Source of the DNA: Pseudomonadota bacterium
Lineage (GTDB): Bacteria; Pseudomonadota; Gammaproteobacteria; Steroidobacterales; Steroidobacteraceae
Direction of reading: 5' to 3'
Assembly (NCBI GenBank): GCA_018240525.1
Contig: JAFEFN010000007.1
Coordinates: 62,001-126,000 of the forward strand
DNA length: 64,000 bases
Shown piece after piece: positions 9,023-17,639 of the stretch (position 1 is its first letter; each line of letters opens with the position of its first letter). A program made the translations under genes and the position numbers. The notes under the pieces are model-generated. The model did no database searches. It saw nothing but the letters and a program-made list of their open reading frames with translations, and had not been told where the DNA came from.

Positions 9023-10195
9023 ATGAAGAAGCCCACCCGCGTAAATCATCCACCGACGGTCGAGGTGCCTACCGGCAATCACCCGCTGGTTGCGCCTATT
9101 TACCAGTCGGTCAAGTTCGAGTTTGACACGCTCGAGGAGACGGAACGCTTCCTGCGCGGTGAACGGCCGGGATTTTTCTACTCGCGCGCGTCTAACCCCA
9201 CGACGCGGCAGCTCGAGAAGCTGCTGGCCGAGCTGCAGGGGAGGGAGGACTGCCTGGTCACCGCCTCCGGCGTGGGTGCCGTCGCGCAGACGCTGCTGGC
9301 GCTGACCAAGCAGGGCGATCACGTCCTGTGCTTCATCGAGATGTACAACCCAAGCCGCTATTTGATTCGCAGGCTGCTGGGCAGATTTGGCGTGAGCCAC
9401 ACGATGCTGTCCATCGAAGACTCCGCGGGCATCGAGCGGGTGCTGGCCACCCAGCCCACGCGTCTGGTGTTCTTCGAAAGCCCCACCAATCCGGTCACCA
9501 AGATCGCCGACCTAGCGGCCATCACGCGCATGGCGCGCGCTGCCGGGGCGCTGACCGTGCTGGACAACACCTTCGCCGGCTTCCACCAGCATGGCGAATT
9601 CGAGATCGACGTGTTCGTGCACAGTCTCACCAAGTACGCCTCCGGGGCAGGCGACGTCATGGGCGGTGCCGCGATCGCACGCGCCGAGCTGATCCGCGCG
9701 ATGCGCACGGACTTCGGCGTGCTGGGGGGCACCCTCGATCCGCATGCCGCGTTCCTGATCCTGCGCGGCCTGAAGACTTATTTCGTGCGCTATAAGGCGC
9801 AATGCGCCGCCGCGGCGCGCATCGCCCAGCTGCTGCAGGCCCACCCGGCGGTGGCGCGCGTGCACTACCCCGGCCTGCCATCGCACCCGCAGCACGCGCT
9901 GGCCGCACGACAAATGCAGGACTTTGGCAGCATCGTGACGTTTGATTTGAAAGGGGGTGCGGATGCGGCGCGCCGCTGTGCCGATGCGCTGCAACTGTTC
10001 GCGCTCGCCGCCAGCTTGGGCTCGACCGAGTCGCTTGCGATCACCGCGCGCATGATGGGTGGGCGTGAGCTGAGCGCAGAACAGCAGCGCGCCTCGGGGA
10101 TCACCGAGGGTACAATCCGTCTGTCGATCGGTCTGGAGGATCCCGAGGATCTGGCAGAGGACATCGCGCGCGCGCTGGACGCTGCCGCCAGTTGA
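9023..10195 (+). CDS. Cys/Met metabolism PLP-dependent enzyme (cystathionine gamma-synthase/lyase family)
   Basis: A 390-aa enzyme of the trans-sulfuration family. The active-site entry motif YSRASNPTTRQLE, the Tyr in EMYNPSRYLIRR, the Asp in VLDNTFAG and the PLP Lys204 in SLTKYASGAGDVMGG are visible. ITEGTIRLSIGLEDPEDL near the C-terminus supplies the substrate-carboxylate Arg. Family members make or cleave cystathionine, homocysteine or methionine; the exact reaction cannot be read from sequence. The ATG at 9023 is preferred, with GTG 9017 possible. It sits 16 bp behind the omega-amidase, suggesting a sulfur amino-acid operon. Confidence 0.85.
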   Translation: MKKPTRVNHPPTVEVPTGNHPLVAPIYQSVKFEFDTLEETERFLRGERPGFFYSRASNPTTRQLEKLLAELQGREDCLVTASGVGAVAQTLLALTKQGDHVLCFIEMYNPSRYLIRRLLGRFGVSHTMLSIEDSAGIERVLATQPTRLVFFESPTNPVTKIADLAAITRMARAAGALTVLDNTFAGFHQHGEFEIDVFVHSLTKYASGAGDVMGGAAIARAELIRAMRTDFGVLGGTLDPHAAFLILRGLKTYFVRYKAQCAAAARIAQLLQAHPAVARVHYPGLPSHPQHALAARQMQDFGSIVTFDLKGGADAARRCADALQLFALAASLGSTESLAITARMMGGRELSAEQQRASGITEGTIRLSIGLEDPEDLAEDIARALDAAAS

Positions 10196-10336
10196 TTTGC
10201 TTCGTCATCAGACCGTAGCACTGAGCCGGTATACCTGCGCGCGCCGACACTTCTGCGGGTGCCGCGTGGAACCGGCGCGGCCGACGCAGGTCTGAACGGA
10301 AGAACAGGGACGTGCCAATCATGGAGAGGGATTCCT

Positions 10337-11041
10337 ATGAGCATCGCGCTGCCCGAGATTCCTTACAACTTTGCGGACCTCGAACCCGTGGTGTCGCGCG
10401 ATGCGCTGTTGTTCCACTTCCTGCACCACCAGCGCGTCTGTTTTGACCGCATGCAGCCGCTGATCCGCGGCACGCACCTGCAGGCGTTGTCGCTGGAGGA
10501 TCTGGTGCGCGTCAGCGCCGGCGACCCCGCTCTGCGCGCGGTGCATCGCTGCGCGGCGGAAGTCTGGAACCACACGATTTACTGGCAGTCGATGCACCCG
10601 CGCGGCGGCGGCAGTCCCCGTGGGCCGGTGGCCGAGTGCCTCGAGCGGCGCTTCGGTTCCTACGAGCGTTTCGCACATCTGTTTCGCGAGGCCGCGCGGG
10701 CCCATTTCGGCAGCGGATGGGTCTGGCTGGTGTGGCGCAACGGCACCGTGCAGATCCGCACCAGCGCCAACGCTGGCACTCCGCTGGCGAAGGCCGACGC
10801 CGTGCTGCTGGGACTGGATCTGTGGGAGCACGCCTACTACCTGGACTACCAGAACCGGCGCGCCGCCTACGTCAGCGCCTTCCTCGAGGACCTGGTGAAC
10901 TGGGACTTCGCCAACCGCGAACTCGCGCGGTTCGAGCTTGCCGCCAGGGCCAATGCGCGCGCGCCCGCTGCCGCAACGCCGGTGCCCGTACCGCTGCCCT
11001 TCGTACCGGAAGCACGGCCTGAACCGCTGGCGGCTGGCTAG
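10337..11041 (+). CDS. Fe/Mn superoxide dismutase family protein with altered second-shell residues
   Basis: A 234-aa SOD-fold protein. All four metal ligands align with FeSOD: His27, His79 (WNHTIYW), Asp161 and His165 (LDLWEHAYYLDY). By eye, two near-invariant second-shell residues differ. Cys35 sits where the gate Tyr34 is expected, and Glu75 sits where FeSOD has Gln69 (AAEVWNH in place of AAQVWNH). It also carries a ~30-residue Ala/Pro-rich C-terminal extension after the fold. The start is an ATG at 10337 behind GGAGAGGGA; an in-frame start at 10259 lacks homology. It may have altered activity or a non-dismutase role. It converges on aceK with a 4-bp overlap. Confidence 0.85.
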   Translation: MSIALPEIPYNFADLEPVVSRDALLFHFLHHQRVCFDRMQPLIRGTHLQALSLEDLVRVSAGDPALRAVHRCAAEVWNHTIYWQSMHPRGGGSPRGPVAECLERRFGSYERFAHLFREAARAHFGSGWVWLVWRNGTVQIRTSANAGTPLAKADAVLLGLDLWEHAYYLDYQNRRAAYVSAFLEDLVNWDFANRELARFELAARANARAPAAATPVPVPLPFVPEARPEPLAAG

Positions 11042-12780
11042 AGGCTGCTGGCAATGCGCACCCGGTGGGGGTGGTAGGGCAGGACCTCGAGCAGCTCACC
11101 TTCGCGCAGTCGCTGCTGGACCGAGCGCCAGAAGGCCGCTGTCAGGATCTCGCCATGCACGCGCAGCAGCGCCTCTTTCTGCGCGTCGCTGAATGACAGG
11201 AAGTTGAGGAACGTCTCGGGAAAGACGTCGCTCTCGGCCACGTAGAACCAGGCCTCGCCGCGCATCTCGTCCTCCGGGTTGCTCGGCTGTGGCACGTCGC
11301 GGAACGTGCAGTCCGTCACCTGGCACAGCTCGTCGTAGTCGTAGAAGATGACGCGGCCGTGGCGCGTGACGCCGAAGTTCTTCAGCAGCAGGTCGCCGGG
11401 AAAGATGTTCGTGTATGCCAGGTCGCGGATGCACTGGCCGTAGTCGAGCACCGCACGCTCGGCCTTCTCGGGACTGGCACTGCGCAGGAAGATGTTCAGG
11501 GGCGTCATCCGCCGCTCGATGTACATGTGCTCGAACACCAAATCCTCGCCATCTTCGTGGACGGTCTGCCCCGTTTCACGCCTCAGTTCCTCGAGCAGGG
11601 CGGCGGAGAAACGTGCCCGTGGGAAGCGCAGGCGCCGGAATTCCTGCGCATCCACCAGTCGGCCGGCGCGGTCGTGGATGAACACCATCTGGTACTTGGC
11701 CAGCACCTCCTCGCGCAGCACCGTCTTGGGATAAGCGAAGCGGTCGCGGATGACCTTGAAGACCACGTCGAACGAGGGCAGCGTGAAGCACACCATCACC
11801 AGGCCGCGATCGCCGGCGGCGTGCTCGAACTGGTCGGCGGTGTGATCGAGGTGGTGCATGAGCTCGCGATAGCGCTCGGTCTTGCCCTGCTTGGCGCGCC
11901 CGAGCACCGTGAACAGCTCGCTCACCGGCTTGCGGGGCATAATCGACTTGAGGAATACCACCGCCTCGCCGACCCTTTCGAGGTCGACGTGGAAATACGA
12001 GCGCGTGAAGCTGAACACGATGCTGATGTCGTCCTCCGAGAGGATCACGGCGTCTACCAGCACCCCGCCATCGGTGTTCTTCAGCGCGATCACCAGGGGT
12101 AGGAGGAAGCCGCGGCCGACGATGCGGCCGACGATGTAGGCACGCGTGATCTGGTAGAAGACCGGGGACAGCACCTCGACGCGCTGCGCCTCGCGTCGCT
12201 CGCTGCCGCTATCGAGGACCGCGCGCACCTCGGCGGCGATGTGCGCGATGCTCTTGTCGAGGTCGCGCCAGGGCGAGCGGAAGCGTACATCCCCGAGCAG
12301 GTCTTCGAACAACAGTGACAGCGAGCCATGGTTGGCGTAGGAGTGCGTGCCGAGCGCCGAGTGGATGTTGGCCAGGGGGTCCAGATCGGTGGCGACGAAC
12401 TCCAGATCCGCTGCGACCCCCACGGTCCCGAACATGCGCCGGCTGATGGAGCTGAAGAAGGTCTTGGTGAACTCCGGGTCGGACAGGGCGGTGATCTGCT
12501 CGGCGAACTCGCGGTGCACGCGCCGCCACAGGCTGCGATCGGGGACATCAACGCCCAGGCTCTGGCGCAGCTCGCCGATGGTCTGGTTCACGAAGCGGTC
12601 GTAGAGCTCGATGCGCTCGACGGCATCTTGCTGGCTGCCGCGTGCGTCGCGGTTGTCGAAGCGCGTCGGGGCTCGCCGGGTGATCGCGCGGAACTCGGCG
12701 TTGTAGCGCCCGAAGGCTGCCACGATCTGCCGTGCGCAGGCCTCGGCCGAGCACGCGGTGGAGGCGGTCGTACCGGCCAT
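11038..12780 (-). CDS. aceK: isocitrate dehydrogenase kinase/phosphatase
   Basis: A 580-aa bifunctional enzyme that phosphorylates and dephosphorylates isocitrate dehydrogenase, switching carbon to the glyoxylate shunt. The N-terminal regulatory half (AEFRAITRRAPTRFDNRDA) and the C-terminal kinase lobe are both present, with VFKVIRDRFAYPK, LLLKNFGVTRHGRVIFYDYD and PSNPEDEM typical of AceK. The length fits the family (about 570-600). It lies two genes downstream of icd, its substrate, with a Nudix gene between. The stop overlaps the convergent SOD gene by 4 bp. aceA and aceB are not in the window. Confidence 0.95.
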   Translation of the reverse strand: MAGTTASTACSAEACARQIVAAFGRYNAEFRAITRRAPTRFDNRDARGSQQDAVERIELYDRFVNQTIGELRQSLGVDVPDRSLWRRVHREFAEQITALSDPEFTKTFFSSISRRMFGTVGVAADLEFVATDLDPLANIHSALGTHSYANHGSLSLLFEDLLGDVRFRSPWRDLDKSIAHIAAEVRAVLDSGSERREAQRVEVLSPVFYQITRAYIVGRIVGRGFLLPLVIALKNTDGGVLVDAVILSEDDISIVFSFTRSYFHVDLERVGEAVVFLKSIMPRKPVSELFTVLGRAKQGKTERYRELMHHLDHTADQFEHAAGDRGLVMVCFTLPSFDVVFKVIRDRFAYPKTVLREEVLAKYQMVFIHDRAGRLVDAQEFRRLRFPRARFSAALLEELRRETGQTVHEDGEDLVFEHMYIERRMTPLNIFLRSASPEKAERAVLDYGQCIRDLAYTNIFPGDLLLKNFGVTRHGRVIFYDYDELCQVTDCTFRDVPQPSNPEDEMRGEAWFYVAESDVFPETFLNFLSFSDAQKEALLRVHGEILTAAFWRSVQQRLREGELLEVLPYHPHRVRIASSL

Positions 12781-12789
12781 GGCGCCTTC

Positions 12790-13419
12790 CTAGTCGAACT
12801 CGGTGGGCAGCGCCGGCTCGAGCTGGTGGCGGTACAGCCGCTCGATCTGGCTGGCGAGGGTGCGCCCCGTGGACAGCTCCGGCAGCGCATCCAGAGGGAA
12901 GAAGTCAACGCCGTCGGTTTCCTGGCTGACGGCCGGGGCGCCGCCGGTGAGTTCGCACAGGAACAGCAGCTTGTAGATGTGGTGCAGGCCGGGCGGGTGC
13001 GGATGGCGGTTCTTGTCGACCAGCGCGGCGAGCTTCACCGCGCGCGCACGGTAGCCGGATTCCTCGAATATCTCGCGCACCACCGCCTCGGAGGGCGCAT
13101 CGTTCACATCCACCCAGCCGCCGGGCAGCGTCCAGCGCCCGTCACTGCGCTCCCTGACCAGCAATACCTGGGCGTTCCGGAAGATTCCGCCGCGCACGTC
13201 CACCTTCGGGGTCGCATAGCCCTGCTGGTCCTTCCACAGGTCCGATATGGGGGACTCCGGCAGGCCGAGCTCCGTGCGCAGAACCTGGGTGGCCAGCTCC
13301 TGCAGCTGGAGGTAGCGCTCGCGGTCGAAGGGATCCTGCGTGAAGGCGAGCCCGTTCTGGGCGACGGCCTGGACCTTGCGTGCCCAGGAGAGGATCGAGT
13401 CAGTACGCGATGGCGTCAC
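12790..13419 (-). CDS. Nudix hydrolase with N-terminal Nudix-associated domain
   Basis: A 209-aa protein with an N-terminal helical segment of the Nudix_N_2 type (ILSWARKVQAVAQNGLAFT and DPFDRERY) followed by a Nudix box, GWVDVNDAPSEAVVREIFEE, with the catalytic REIFEESG core. Asp replaces the usual first Glu of the G-x5-E element. The family hydrolyses nucleoside diphosphate derivatives such as ADP-ribose or flavin/CDP compounds; substrate unknown. It is 9 bp upstream of aceK and 115 bp downstream of icd, likely one transcript. Confidence 0.85.
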   Translation of the reverse strand: MTPSRTDSILSWARKVQAVAQNGLAFTQDPFDRERYLQLQELATQVLRTELGLPESPISDLWKDQQGYATPKVDVRGGIFRNAQVLLVRERSDGRWTLPGGWVDVNDAPSEAVVREIFEESGYRARAVKLAALVDKNRHPHPPGLHHIYKLLFLCELTGGAPAVSQETDGVDFFPLDALPELSTGRTLASQIERLYRHQLEPALPTEFD

Positions 13420-13534
13420 CGGCCGCGCTCCACGCTCCGGCCGGTCCGCGGGGACATCTGCCTGACGAAGCGGCCGCCCGCGCCGGGGCCATTCGCATCG
13501 GGGCGCGCGCCTGGGATCCGCCGCCCCACGGGCG

Positions 13535-14842
13535 TCAGAGGTTGCGGATCAGCGCATCGCCGAATGCGCTGGTGGAGACTTCCTGGGCACCGTCCATGAG
13601 CCTGGCGAAATCGTAGGTCACGATCTTCTGGCCGATGGTCTTGTCCATCGCCGAGATGATCGCGTCCGCCGCTTCGGACCAGCCCATGTAGCGCAGCATC
13701 ATCTCCCCGGACAGGATCAGCGAACCCGGGTTGACCTTGTCCAGATTGGCGTACTTGGGTGCCGTACCGTGCGTGGCCTCGAATACCGCGTGGCCGGTCA
13801 GGTAGTTGATGTTGCCGCCGGGGGCGATGCCGATGCCGCCGACCTGCGCGGCGAGGGCGTCGGAGAGGTAGTCGCCGTTCAGGTTGAGGGTGGCGATCAC
13901 GTCGAACTCGTCCGGACGGGTCAGCACCTGCTGCAGCGTGATGTCGGCGATGGCGTCCTTGACGATGATCCGGCCGGCCTTTTTGGCCGCATCCATCTCG
14001 GCATTCGCCTCCTTCTCGCCCTTGGCGGCCTTGGTCCGCTCCCACTGTTCCCAGGTGTAGGTCTGCCCGGCGAACTCGCGCTCGGCGAGCTGGTAGCCCC
14101 AGTTGCGGAAGGCACCCTCGGTGAACTTCTGGATGTTGCCCTTGTGGACGATGGTCATGCTCTTGCGCTTGTTGGTGATCGCGTACTCGATCGCCGCGCG
14201 GATCAGGCGCTCCGAGCCGTCCTTCGACACCGGCTTGATGCCGATGCCCGAACTTTCCGGAAAGCGGATCTTGGCGTAGGCCTTGGGGAAGGCCTGCTTG
14301 AACAGGTCCAGGAACTTCTGGTTGTCCGCGGTGCCCTGCTCGAACTCGATGCCGGCGTAGATGTCCTCGGTGTTCTCACGGAAGATCACCATGTCGACCT
14401 TCTCCGGGTGACGTACCGGGGAGGGCACCCCCTTGAACCAGCGCACCGGCCGCAGGCAGACGTACAGGTCGAGCATCTGCCGCAGGGCCACGTTGAGCGA
14501 GCGGATGCCGCCCCCGACCGGGGTGGTCAGCGGGCCCTTGATGGACACCAGGTACTCGCGGCAGGCCGTCACGGTCTCCTCGGGCAGCCAGCTGTTGAAG
14601 AGCTTGTTGGCCTTCTCGCCAGCATAGACCTCCATCCAGTGGATGCGGCGCTTGCCGCCGTAGGCCTTGGCCACCGCGGCGTCCATGACGCGCACCGAGG
14701 CACGCCAGATGTCCGCGCCGGTGCCGTCGCCTTCGATGAAGGGGACGATCGGGTTGGCAGGCACGGACAGAACGCCGTCCCTGATGGTGATCTTGGCGCC
14801 CTGGGCGGGCGGAATGGCCTTGGGGCTTGCGACCGTCGACAT
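13535..14842 (-). CDS. icd: NADP-dependent isocitrate dehydrogenase
   Basis: A 435-aa TCA-cycle dehydrogenase converting isocitrate to 2-oxoglutarate. The phosphorylation loop [13 protein letters not shown] carries the serine targeted by Ace[13 protein letters not shown] and the C-terminal [17 protein letters not shown] contain the Lys/Tyr pair that selects [23 protein letters not shown] is the enterobacterial-type substrate region. The 159-bp gap to the divergent APC permease presumably holds both promoters. aceK two genes downstream is consistent with co-regulation. Confidence 0.95.
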   Translation of the reverse strand: MSTVASPKAIPPAQGAKITIRDGVLSVPANPIVPFIEGDGTGADIWRASVRVMDAAVAKAYGGKRRIHWMEVYAGEKANKLFNSWLPEETVTACREYLVSIKGPLTTPVGGGIRSLNVALRQMLDLYVCLRPVRWFKGVPSPVRHPEKVDMVIFRENTEDIYAGIEFEQGTADNQKFLDLFKQAFPKAYAKIRFPESSGIGIKPVSKDGSERLIRAAIEYAITNKRKSMTIVHKGNIQKFTEGAFRNWGYQLAEREFAGQTYTWEQWERTKAAKGEKEANAEMDAAKKAGRIIVKDAIADITLQQVLTRPDEFDVIATLNLNGDYLSDALAAQVGGIGIAPGGNINYLTGHAVFEATHGTAPKYANLDKVNPGSLILSGEMMLRYMGWSEAADAIISAMDKTIGQKIVTYDFARLMDGAQEVSTSAFGDALIRNL

Positions 14843-15001
14843 GGGATCACTCCTGAAGATTCACCGGCTGCACGACCGTCGCCGGGCGCGCAATGCTAGC
14901 ACAGGGCCGTCCCCGGACCGCGGCGCGTACCCAGCCGGGGGGGGCCTGTGAGAGACTGCGCGGGGCCTGCGCCCATCCCGGGCCAGCAACTGAAAGCGCG
15001 C

Positions 15002-16480
15002 ATGCCGAACGCCACGAGCCCGCCCCCCGCCGGACAGACCTCGCTCCTGCGCAAGCTGTGTGCTGTGCGTCCCGTAGACCTCACCCGCGCCGGGGACAAG
15101 CACCGGCTCAAACAGGTCCTCGGTGCCCGGACCCTCGTCGCCATCGGACTCGGCGCCACCATCGGCACCGGTATCTTCGTGCTCACCGGCACCGTGGCTG
15201 CCAGCAACGCCGGTCCGGCCATCACCCTGTCGCTGCTGATCGCCGCCTTCGGCGCCGGCCTGGCCGCGCTGTGCTATTCGGAGTTCGCCGCATTCCTGCC
15301 GGTCCCCGGCAGTGCCTACAGCTACACGTATGCGACGCTCGGCGAGGCGCTCGCCTGGTTCATCGGCTGGAACCTGCTGCTCGAGTACATGATCTCCGCT
15401 TCCGCGGTGGCGGTGAGCTGGTCTGCGTACGTGGTTAACCTGCTCGAGGCGGCCGGCATCCACCTGCCGGCCGCGCTCGTGAATGCGCCGCTCGGCCTGG
15501 ATGCCCACGATCACGTTATCTCCACCCACGCGATCATGAACGTGCCGGCCATCCTGATCGTGGCCGCCATGACCTGGGTGCTGTACGTCGGGGTACGCGA
15601 ATCCGCGCGCGCCAATGCCTTCATGGTCGGGCTCAAGGTCACCGTCATCGTCATCGTGATCGTCGCGGGGCTGCAGTTCATCGATACGGCCAACTGGAAG
15701 CCCTACGTCCCGGCGAACACCGGTACCTTCGGACACTTCGGCTGGAGCGGTGTCATGAAGGGGGCCGCCATCATGTTCTTTGCCTACGTGGGCTTCGATA
15801 CCGCCTCGACGACCGCGCTGGAAACCCGCAATCCGCAGCGCGACCTGCCCATCGGCATCCTCGGCACGCTGGTGATCGCCACGCTGCTGTACGTCGCGAT
15901 GGCGGCGGTGCTCACCGGCATGCTGCCGTTGCCAAAGCTGGATACGGCTGCTCCGGTGGCGGTGGCACTGGATTCGCACCCGCAGCTGTCCTGGCTGTCG
16001 TGGCCGGTCAAGATTGGCGTCATTGCCGGCATGACCTCGGTCATCCTCACCTCGCTGCTCGGCCAGCCGCGCATCCTTTTGTCGATGGCGGACGATGGCC
16101 TGCTGCCCCCGTTCATGAGCCGCTGCCATGAGCGCTACAAGACGCCGCACATCTCGACCGTGATCACCGGCGTGCTCGCGGCGGCGATCGCCGCGGTTTT
16201 CCCGCTGGACCTGCTCACCGATCTCATCTCGATCGGCATCCTGCTGGCATTCGCGGTGGTGTGCATCGGCGTGCTGGTCCTGCGCCGCACGCGCCCGGAT
16301 GAGTTCCGGCCATTCCGCGTGCCGTGGGCACCCTTCACCTGCGTGCTGGGCGCGCTGGTGTGCGTCGGGATGACGTATTTCCTGTCCAACAGTACCTGGT
16401 TGCGGCTGCTGATCTGGACGATCATCGGCATGTCGATATACGCCTTTTACGGCTACCGTCACAGCCGCCTGCGCCAGTGA
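15002..16480 (+). CDS. APC-family amino acid/polyamine permease (CAT-like)
   Basis: A 492-aa inner-membrane permease with about 12 hydrophobic helices. The first core helix holds the APC signature VAIGLGATIGTGIFVLTGTV (unwound GTG ligand site), followed by GPAITLSLLIAAFGAGL and a conserved YSEFAAFLPVPGSAYSYTY loop. It resembles cationic amino-acid transporters of the YfnA/CAT type. The ATG at 15002 is preferred; a GTG at 14948 would add 18 residues without similarity. Its stop overlaps the ATG of agmatine deiminase by one base, so it may import agmatine, arginine or a related amine. Substrate is inferred from the neighbour. Confidence 0.85.
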   Translation: MPNATSPPPAGQTSLLRKLCAVRPVDLTRAGDKHRLKQVLGARTLVAIGLGATIGTGIFVLTGTVAASNAGPAITLSLLIAAFGAGLAALCYSEFAAFLPVPGSAYSYTYATLGEALAWFIGWNLLLEYMISASAVAVSWSAYVVNLLEAAGIHLPAALVNAPLGLDAHDHVISTHAIMNVPAILIVAAMTWVLYVGVRESARANAFMVGLKVTVIVIVIVAGLQFIDTANWKPYVPANTGTFGHFGWSGVMKGAAIMFFAYVGFDTASTTALETRNPQRDLPIGILGTLVIATLLYVAMAAVLTGMLPLPKLDTAAPVAVALDSHPQLSWLSWPVKIGVIAGMTSVILTSLLGQPRILLSMADDGLLPPFMSRCHERYKTPHISTVITGVLAAAIAAVFPLDLLTDLISIGILLAFAVVCIGVLVLRRTRPDEFRPFRVPWAPFTCVLGALVCVGMTYFLSNSTWLRLLIWTIIGMSIYAFYGYRHSRLRQ

Positions 16481-17598
16481 TGCGGACGCTCGCGCGCACC
16501 CCCGCCGCCGATGGCTACCACATGCCCGCGGAGTTCGAGCCGCATGATGGCTGCTGGATGCTCTGGCCCGAGCGGCCGGACAACTGGCGCGAGGGCGCGC
16601 GCCCGGCGCAGCGCGCCTTCGCCGCGGTGGCCGCGGCCATCGCGCAGTTCGAGCCCGTTTCTATCGGCGTAAGCGGGCCCCGCTTCACGGAGGCGCGGGC
16701 GCTGCTGGATGCCAGGATCCGCCTGCTGGAGATGTCGCACGACGACAGCTGGATGCGCGACGTCGGGCCGACCTTCGTGGTGAACGGTCGCGGCGGGGTG
16801 CGCGGCGTCGATTGGCACTTCAACGCCTGGGGAGGCCTGAACGGCGGCCTGTACTTCCCCTGGGACCAGGACGAGCTGGTGGCCCGCAAGGTGCTGGAGG
16901 TGGAGGGGCGCGAGCGATACCGCGCGCCGCTGGTCCTGGAAGGTGGTGCCATCCACGTGGACGGGCAGGGCACGGCGCTGGTCACCGAGGAAACGCTCCT
17001 CAATCCGAACCGCAACCCGCAGCTGACGAGGGCGCAGGTCGAGCAGCATCTGCGCGCGTACCTCGGCGTGACCCAGGTCATCTGGCTCGGGCGCGGTGTG
17101 TACAACGACGAGACCGACGGCCACATCGACAACCTGGCGTGCTTCGTTCGGCCTGGCGAGGTCTGCCTTGCCTGGACCGACCGCGCACGCGACCCACAGC
17201 GCGCCATCTCGCAAGATGCCTGGGAGCGGCTGCACGATGCACGCGATGCGCGCGGCCGGCGCCTCAAGGTCACGCGGTTGCCGATGCCGGGCCCGCTCAC
17301 GATGAGTGCGTCCGAAGCGGCCGGGCTGGCGCTGCGCGAGGGCACGAAGCCGCGCCCGGCGGGGGACCGCCTCGCCGCCAGCTATGTTAATTTCTACATC
17401 GCCAACGGCGGCATCGTGATGCCGCTCCTGGATGCGCGCACCGACCCGGCCGCGGCTCGGGTGCTCAAGCGCCTGTTCCCGGGCCGCCGGGTGGTCGGGG
17501 TGCCGGCACGGGAAATCCTGCTGGGCGGCGGGAATATCCACTGCATCACGCAGCAGGTGCCCCGTGGAACGCGACGCCGATCACCCTCTGTGCGCTGA
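16480..17598 (+). CDS. aguA: agmatine deiminase
   Basis: A 372-aa pentein-fold enzyme hydrolysing agmatine to N-carbamoylputrescine. Family marks are MPAEFEPHDGCWMLWPERPDNW, HDDSWMRDVGPTFVV with the substrate-binding acidic residues, WHFNAWGG, DETDGHIDN with the catalytic His, and the nucleophile Cys in GGGNIHCITQQVP near the C-terminus. The length is normal (about 370). The start overlaps the permease stop (TGATG). It feeds putrescine into the Puu pathway encoded at the left of the window; the next enzyme, N-carbamoylputrescine amidase, was not seen here. Confidence 0.92.
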   Translation: MRTLARTPAADGYHMPAEFEPHDGCWMLWPERPDNWREGARPAQRAFAAVAAAIAQFEPVSIGVSGPRFTEARALLDARIRLLEMSHDDSWMRDVGPTFVVNGRGGVRGVDWHFNAWGGLNGGLYFPWDQDELVARKVLEVEGRERYRAPLVLEGGAIHVDGQGTALVTEETLLNPNRNPQLTRAQVEQHLRAYLGVTQVIWLGRGVYNDETDGHIDNLACFVRPGEVCLAWTDRARDPQRAISQDAWERLHDARDARGRRLKVTRLPMPGPLTMSASEAAGLALREGTKPRPAGDRLAASYVNFYIANGGIVMPLLDARTDPAAARVLKRLFPGRRVVGVPAREILLGGGNIHCITQQVPRGTRRRSPSVR

Positions 17599-17639
17599 GG
17601 CTCGGCCGTCCCGTGAGTCTTGGGCTATTGTTAGTGGCT

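Noticed and set aside
10259..10336. Upstream extension of the SOD-like protein
   Set aside because: No homology to SOD; the ATG at 10337 has a purine-rich ribosome-binding stretch and begins the conserved fold.
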